Assembly: GCA_934183045.1 (NCBI GenBank)
Contig: CAKPRW010000021.1
Coordinates: forward strand, 1-19,868
Direction: 5' to 3'
DNA: 19,868 nucleotides
DNA from: an uncultured Clostridia bacterium
GTDB lineage: Bacteria; Bacillota; Clostridia; TANB77; CAG-508
Shown here: piece by piece, positions 15,974 through 19,868 of the stretch
Position numbering within the stretch: position 1 is the stretch's first letter
Layout: each line of letters starts with the position of its first letter
Program-made: the position numbers and the translations under genes
Notes under the pieces: generated by a model
Told to the model about the DNA's origin: nothing
The model's database searches: none
Seen by the model: only the letters and a program-made list of their open reading frames with translations

Positions 15974-16450
15974 GTGGCTATTAGAAATTTAAGATATGAA
16001 GGTGACGAGATTTTAAAAAAGAAATCAAGAGAAGTTGAGACAATAGACGATAAATTACAAATTTTAATAGATGATATGATAGAAACAATGCATAAATATA
16101 ATGGTGTAGGATTGGCTGCTGTTCAAGTAGGTGTATTGAAAAGAGTAGTAGTAATTGATTTATATGATGATAAAGGACCAATTGTTTTAATAAACCCAGT
16201 TATAATTAAAACAAAAGGTGAACAAGAAGTTGATGAAGGATGTTTAAGTTTTCCAAATCAATTTGCAAAGGTCAAAAGACCAGCTGAAGTAGTAGCGGAA
16301 TACACTGATAGAGAAGGAAAGAGGATGAAAGTAAAAGCTAAAGAATTATTAGCTCAAGCAATTAGTCATGAATTAGATCATTTGAATGGTGAAGTTTTTA
16401 TAGATAAAATCATACCAGGAACATTAGAATATATTGAACCAGAAAAATAA
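15974..16450 (+). CDS. def: Peptide deformylase
   Basis: A metalloenzyme that removes the formyl group from new polypeptides. All three motifs are present: GVGLAAVQVG (44-53), EGCLS with metal ligand C90, and HELDH with H132, catalytic E133 and H136. The usual AAPQ is AAVQ here, a tolerated position. I choose GTG 15974 as start: it lies 8 nt after AAGGAG and gives MAIRNLRYEGDEIL, the standard N-terminus. The in-frame ATG at 15968 is only 2 nt from the same Shine-Dalgarno site. The protein is then 158 residues. It sits between priA and fmt as in Bacillus; fmt adds the formyl group that Def removes. Confidence 0.95.
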   Translation: MAIRNLRYEGDEILKKKSREVETIDDKLQILIDDMIETMHKYNGVGLAAVQVGVLKRVVVIDLYDDKGPIVLINPVIIKTKGEQEVDEGCLSFPNQFAKVKRPAEVVAEYTDREGKRMKVKAKELLAQAISHELDHLNGEVFIDKIIPGTLEYIEPEK

Positions 16451-16453
16451 AAA

Positions 16454-16480
16454 TGTCAAAAGGGCCGGGTCTTTTTGGCA
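16454..16480. other. Hairpin between def and fmt
   Basis: TGTCAAAAG pairs imperfectly with CTTTTTGGCA (one bulged T, one U-G) around a GC-rich loop (GGCCGGGT), unusual in this AT-rich DNA. No T-run follows on the plus strand, so it is more likely an mRNA-stability or read-through element than a full terminator. Confidence 0.35.
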
Positions 16481-16506
16481 ATTTAGGTATAAGGAGATAG
16501 TTTAAT

Positions 16507-17463
16507 ATGAAAGTGGTTTTTATGGGAACGCCTGATTTTGCAAAGGAAAGTTTAGAGGCTATATATAATGCGGGATATGAAGTGGCTGGAGTTGTGACAA
16601 ATCCAGATAGACCAAAAGGAAGAGGGATGAAGTTGATTCCTTCTCCAGTAAAAGAATTTGCTTTGGATAAAGGGTTAAATGTGTATCAACCAGAAAAGGT
16701 GAAAAATAATTTGGAGTTTATAGATATAATAAAGGATTTAGAACCAGATATTATATGTGTGGTAGCATATGGAAAGATTTTACCAAAAGAAATATTAGAG
16801 ATTCCAAAATATGGTTGTATTAATGTTCATGCGTCTTTATTGCCAAAATATAGAGGTGCTGCTCCAATTCAATGGGCTGTTCTAAATGGGGATAAAGAAA
16901 CAGGGGTAACTACTATGTATATGGATGAAGGAATGGATACAGGAGATATGATCCTGAAAGAAACTGTTTCTATAGGAGAAGATGAGACTACAGGAGAATT
17001 GTGGAATAGACTTTCAAAAATTGGAGGAAATATTTTAGTAAAAACATTAAGAAATATAGAAAACGGAAGTGCACCAAGAGAAAAGCAAGGAAATGATTTT
17101 ACAATGGCACCAATGTTAGATAAAAAAATGGCAAAGATTGATTGGGAAAGCCAATCGGCAGATCAAATTAAAAACTTAGTAAGAGGATTAAATCCTATTA
17201 TGGGAGCATATGCTTTTTTGAATGAAAAGAAAATAAAATTCTGGAAGGTTGACATAGCAAATAATACAGAAATAAATGTAGAAGACTTAGAAAAATTAAA
17301 AAACGGTACAGTAGTATTATCACATCCTAAAAAAGGATTGTTTATAAAAACTAAAAAAGGAATAATTAAAGTGCTAGAAATTCAAGGAGAAAATGCTAAA
17401 AGAATGCCTATACAAGATTTTTTAAGAGGAAATAATATTTTAGAACTTGAAGTATTTGAATAA
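16507..17463 (+). CDS. fmt: Methionyl-tRNA formyltransferase
   Basis: It transfers a formyl group from 10-formyl-tetrahydrofolate to initiator methionyl-tRNA in the cytoplasm. The 318-residue length is normal. The N-terminal Rossmann-like domain begins VVFMGTPDFA, and the insertion loop RPKGRGMKLIPSPVK binds the tRNA acceptor stem. The catalytic triad N106, H108, D144 lies in INVHASLLPKYRGAAPIQWA and MDEGMDTGDM, at the same positions as in the E. coli enzyme. The C-terminal OB-fold domain (about 205-318) is complete. ATAAGGAGATAG precedes the ATG. It is the last gene of the priA operon; a hairpin and T-run follow. Confidence 0.97.
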   Translation: MKVVFMGTPDFAKESLEAIYNAGYEVAGVVTNPDRPKGRGMKLIPSPVKEFALDKGLNVYQPEKVKNNLEFIDIIKDLEPDIICVVAYGKILPKEILEIPKYGCINVHASLLPKYRGAAPIQWAVLNGDKETGVTTMYMDEGMDTGDMILKETVSIGEDETTGELWNRLSKIGGNILVKTLRNIENGSAPREKQGNDFTMAPMLDKKMAKIDWESQSADQIKNLVRGLNPIMGAYAFLNEKKIKFWKVDIANNTEINVEDLEKLKNGTVVLSHPKKGLFIKTKKGIIKVLEIQGENAKRMPIQDFLRGNNILELEVFE

Positions 17464-17486
17464 AAATGAAAATTTAGTGAAAATAG

Positions 17487-17515
17487 TTGTAAAAAAAAGA
17501 AAAAATTGATATACT
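17487..17515 (+). promoter_or_regulatory. Promoter of the Asp23-amaP-nusB operon
   Basis: TTGTAA (17487-17492), 17-nt spacer, TATACT (17510-17515) preceded by TGA. The -10 lies inside the left arm of the fmt terminator hairpin. Confidence 0.62.
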
Positions 17516-17542
17516 TATATAAAATTTAAGTATATCTTTTTT
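17508..17542 (+). terminator. Intrinsic terminator after fmt, overlapping a promoter
   Basis: GATATACTTA (17508-17517) pairs perfectly with TAAGTATATC (17527-17536), loop TATAAAATT, followed by T6 (17537-17542). Confidence 0.75.
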
Positions 17543-17564
17543 GATGTACAAAAAGGAGGATATT

Positions 17565-18023
17565 ATGAGTGAAGAAAATAAAATAAACGAAGAAAATGGA
17601 GAGGTAGTAGAACTACAAGAAGAAATAAAAACAGAACAAGAAGGAATACAAATATCAAATGATGTAATTGCTGTAATTGCTGGAGTCGCAGTTTCAGAAG
17701 TAAATGGAGTTGCAGGAATGGCTGGCGGATTTGCAGGAGGAATTACAGAAGTATTAAGTGGAAAAAAGAACTTAGCAAAAGGAATCAAAGTTGATGCAAC
17801 AGAGACAGAAGCAAAAATTGATGTTAATATAATAGTAGAATATGGATCAAGAATACCAGATGTGGCATTTGAGATACAAAACAGAGTAAAAAAAGCTGTA
17901 GAAAGCATGACAGGATTAAAAGTAGAAGAAGTAAATGTACATGTTCAAGGAGTTAGTACAGAAAGTTCTAAAACTGAAGAAGTTCAAGAAGCTGAAGAAA
18001 CAGAGAAAAATGAACAAGAATAA
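17565..18023 (+). CDS. Asp23/Gls24 family envelope stress protein
   Basis: A 152-residue soluble protein of the Asp23/Gls24 (DUF322) family, which in staphylococci coats the inner membrane and is tied to cell-envelope stress. The family core runs from about residue 28 to 125: ISNDVIAVIAGVAVSEVNGVAGM, then the glycine-rich loop GGFAGGITEVLSG, KGIKVDATETEAKIDVNIIVEYGSRIPDV and VEEVNVHVQGV. Both ends are acidic and low in complexity. The start ATG 17565 has AAAGGAGG 7 nt upstream; in-frame codons further upstream (from 17541) lie before that site. The membrane anchor AmaP and a DUF2273 protein follow directly, the standard partners. Confidence 0.93.
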   Translation: MSEENKINEENGEVVELQEEIKTEQEGIQISNDVIAVIAGVAVSEVNGVAGMAGGFAGGITEVLSGKKNLAKGIKVDATETEAKIDVNIIVEYGSRIPDVAFEIQNRVKKAVESMTGLKVEEVNVHVQGVSTESSKTEEVQEAEETEKNEQE

Positions 18024-18048
18024 AAGCTAAAAGTAGGAGGAATAAAAA

Positions 18049-18600
18049 ATGAAGTTTATAGAGAAAACAACTTTAATAATATATTCAACAATAATGTTAA
18101 TAATATCACTTATTTTGTGTTTACTTGTATTTGGATGGGTAGATATGGGATTAGTTGGAAATGTAATAAAAGACGTTATAGTAGGTGCTACATCAGGAAA
18201 AGTAATTTTAGGAATAAGCATTGTATTTATATTACTTTCAATAAAATGTATATTTTTTGATTCATCAACAGCAGCAAAAGAAAAATCAAGCCAAGGTGTT
18301 TTACTAGAGAATGAAAGTGGAAAATTAATGATTTCAAAAGAAACTATCGAAAATTTAGTTAATTCAGTAGCCTTAAATTTTCAAAGTGCTGAAGATGTTA
18401 CAACTAGAGTAGAACTAGACAGAGAAAACAATGTTAAAGTATTTGTTAATTTAATTGTAAATGCAGATGCAATTATAAAAGATTTATCAGCAAATTTACA
18501 AGAAAAAATAAAAGAAAAAATAAAAATGGCAACAGATTTAGAAGTAAAAGAAGTAAATATTACAGTAAAAAAAGTTGCACCAAAACAAGAAGAAGAATAA
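18049..18600 (+). CDS. amaP: Alkaline-shock response membrane anchor AmaP
   Basis: A 183-residue membrane protein that anchors Asp23 in organisms where the pair has been studied. Two membrane spans lie at about residues 9-28 and 48-66, followed by a cytoplasmic Asp23-like domain (SKETIENLVNSVALNF, VFVNLIVNADAIIKDL, EVKEVNITVKKV). AGGAGG lies upstream of ATG 18049, and the gap to the Asp23 gene is 25 nt. The second membrane segment is followed by a charged stretch, which suggests the C-terminal domain is inside. Assignment rests on topology plus neighbourhood and is good. Confidence 0.9.
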   Translation: MKFIEKTTLIIYSTIMLIISLILCLLVFGWVDMGLVGNVIKDVIVGATSGKVILGISIVFILLSIKCIFFDSSTAAKEKSSQGVLLENESGKLMISKETIENLVNSVALNFQSAEDVTTRVELDRENNVKVFVNLIVNADAIIKDLSANLQEKIKEKIKMATDLEVKEVNITVKKVAPKQEEE

Positions 18601-18630
18601 AATTTAAAATCTAAGAAAGGAAGAAAATAG

Positions 18631-18834
18631 ATGGATAATTTTAAAGAATTTTGGAATCAGTTTAAAGGAGCTATTATTGGTGTTGTTATAGCTATTTTAA
18701 TATTAGTAACAAGATTACATGACTTAATATTGGCTATAGTTGTATTAGCGTTAGGTGCTTTTATAGGTAATTACATTCAACAAAACAAAGAAGATGTGAA
18801 GGAAAAATTAAAAAAATTTATTGATAAAATGTAA
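18631..18834 (+). CDS. DUF2273 family small membrane protein
   Basis: A 67-residue protein matching the DUF2273 family, which normally sits next to Asp23 and AmaP. Two hydrophobic spans (about 13-28 and 32-47) are separated by RLHD, and the C-terminus is a basic amphipathic helix (KEDVKEKLKKFIDKM). The molecular function is unknown; it probably joins the Asp23-AmaP membrane assembly. AGAAAGGAAG precedes the ATG, and nusB begins 19 nt after its stop. Confidence 0.85.
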   Translation: MDNFKEFWNQFKGAIIGVVIAILILVTRLHDLILAIVVLALGAFIGNYIQQNKEDVKEKLKKFIDKM

Positions 18835-18853
18835 AAGTTAGAAGGGGAATAAC

Positions 18854-19252
18854 ATGAATAGATCAGCAATAAGAGAACAAGCATTTAAACTTATATATAG
18901 TTTAGAAATACAAGAAAGAGAAGAATTAGAAGAAAAAATAGAACTATTTATTGAAAATAATAATCTAAAAGACCCAAATGCACAAAAATATATAAAAGAT
19001 GTAGTTTTTGGAATAGAAAAAAATAGTGAAGAAATAAAGGATTTAATTATAAAAAATCTTAAAGCTAATTGGAAAATAGAGAGAATATCAAAAATAGACT
19101 TAGCTATATTAAAGCTTGCAATATATGAAATAAAATATACAGAAACTCCATTTAAGGTAGTAATAAATGAGGCGGTAGAATTAGCAAAAAAATACGGAGA
19201 AGATACATCAAAGAATTTTATAAATGGAATATTAGCAAGTATAGTAAATTAG
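18854..19252 (+). CDS. nusB: Transcription antitermination factor NusB
   Basis: A 132-residue helical protein that, with NusE (ribosomal protein S10), binds boxA RNA and allows antitermination in rRNA operons. The family pattern is clear: RSAIREQAFKLIYSLEIQE at the N-terminus, then the C-terminal signature WKIERISKIDLAILKLAIYEIKYTETPFKVVINEAVELAKKYGEDTSKNFINGILASI. It follows the Asp23-AmaP-DUF2273 genes, a common clostridial order, and AGAAGGGGAA precedes the ATG. An intrinsic terminator follows 15 nt after the stop. Confidence 0.96.
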   Translation: MNRSAIREQAFKLIYSLEIQEREELEEKIELFIENNNLKDPNAQKYIKDVVFGIEKNSEEIKDLIIKNLKANWKIERISKIDLAILKLAIYEIKYTETPFKVVINEAVELAKKYGEDTSKNFINGILASIVN

Positions 19253-19267
19253 ATGTAGACAGAGAAG

Positions 19268-19304
19268 AACGTTTCTTAAATTTATAAATTGAGAAACGTT
19301 TTTT
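19268..19304 (+). terminator. Intrinsic terminator after nusB
   Basis: AACGTTTCT (19268-19276) pairs perfectly with AGAAACGTT (19292-19300), with additional pairing inside the AT-rich loop, followed by TTTT. Confidence 0.8.
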
Positions 19305-19334
19305 AAAGTCATAATAAACAAAAGGAGTAAGAAA

Positions 19335-19868
19335 ATGAAATATGCAGATATGGCGATAACAGTTTCTGATTTAAATCAATACATAAAAAATAAAATAGCA
19401 GATGATGAGTATTTAAATAATATATTAGTAAAAGGCGAGATATCTAACTTTAAAAATCATTATACAGGCCATATGTATTTTACGTTAAAAGATGAAAATT
19501 GTTTAGTAAAGTGTATAATGTTTAAATCATATGCCCAAAAATTAAATTTTATGCCGAAAGATGGAATGAAAGTGATGGTATTTGGTACAGTATCTGTTTT
19601 TGAAAGAGATGGAGTCTACCAAATTTATGTAAAAGCAATGGAAGAAGATGGATTAGGAGACTTATATACTAAATTCCAAGCATTAAAAAATGAATTAGAT
19701 GAACAAGGATATTTTGATGAGAATCATAAAAAAAGAATACCTATTATGCCAAAAGTAGTGGGGGTTCTTAGTTCACAAACAGGACCAGTAATTAAAGACA
19801 TAATTAATGTATCAACAAGAAGAAATCCAAATGTATATATTAGACTACTACCAGTTCCAGTACAAGGA
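19335..19868 (+). CDS. xseA: Exodeoxyribonuclease VII large subunit (3' end beyond window)
   Basis: The first 178 codons of the large subunit of exonuclease VII, which degrades single-stranded DNA to oligonucleotides together with XseB. The reading is open to the right edge. The N-terminal OB-fold (about 8-100) is recognised from ITVSDLNQYIKNKI, LVKGEISNFKNHYTGHMYFTLKDE and VFGTVSVFERDGVYQIYVKAM. The catalytic domain begins with KRIPIMPKVVGVLSSQTGPVIKDI and TRRNPNVYIRLLPVPVQG. ATG 19335 has AAAGGAGTAAG upstream. A terminator separates it from nusB and I see no strong promoter in the 30 nt between, so it may depend on read-through. Confidence 0.95.
   Translation, partial: MKYADMAITVSDLNQYIKNKIADDEYLNNILVKGEISNFKNHYTGHMYFTLKDENCLVKCIMFKSYAQKLNFMPKDGMKVMVFGTVSVFERDGVYQIYVKAMEEDGLGDLYTKFQALKNELDEQGYFDENHKKRIPIMPKVVGVLSSQTGPVIKDIINVSTRRNPNVYIRLLPVPVQG

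Noticed and set aside
1..19868. CRISPR arrays, tRNA or rRNA genes, insertion-sequence ends
   Set aside because: I see no regularly spaced repeats, no cloverleaf with a CCA-adjacent acceptor stem, no rRNA signatures and no transposase. The attachment sites of the mobile element cannot be recognised because its left end is outside the window.

Overview
The DNA is very AT-rich, Shine-Dalgarno sites are strong (AAGGAGG), sigma-A promoters follow TTGnnn-17-TATnnT, and the gene set (rubrerythrin, remA, Asp23/AmaP, KGITLIALV-type prepilin leader) is typical of an anaerobic low-GC Firmicute, most likely a gut Clostridia lineage. All supported genes lie on the + strand.

Positions 1-4021 are accessory DNA with a mobile-element signature. 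They hold the 3' part of a large serine recombinase (broken by a one-base deletion), three back-to-back inverted repeats resembling an origin of transfer, a MOBV-type relaxase, and three small proteins of unknown function. Positions 4022-4613 have no convincing gene but contain a perfect palindrome, a probable 145-nt structured RNA with its own promoter and terminator, a second terminator and a promoter. Positions 4614-6778 carry a lipase-like alpha/beta hydrolase and an MFS transporter split at an (AT)8 tract. Rubrerythrin (7021-7560) and a prepilin-like surface protein with two near-identical 179-residue modules (7892-9752) follow.

From 9805 onward the window is conserved housekeeping DNA. 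rsmE, a membrane protein with a Lys/Thr-rich tail, yicC, remA, rpoZ and gmk form one tight operon ending in a terminator. priA, def and fmt (replication restart, N-terminal processing, initiator tRNA formylation) form a second. Asp23, amaP, a DUF2273 protein and nusB form a third, and xseA runs off the end.

The most interesting observation concerns frameshifts. priA needs two +1 shifts (at 14331 and 15409) and the prepilin-like gene needs one (at 7988). In all three cases the surplus base is a C that creates an in-frame CGG codon, and skipping that C restores a conserved glycine. Reading every supported gene by eye, I find only two other in-frame CGG codons, both in the accessory hydrolase. 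The explanation could be ribosomal +1 frameshifting at a very rare or undecoded CGG codon, or a sequence-specific error in the assembly. The window cannot decide between them, but the pattern deserves a direct test.
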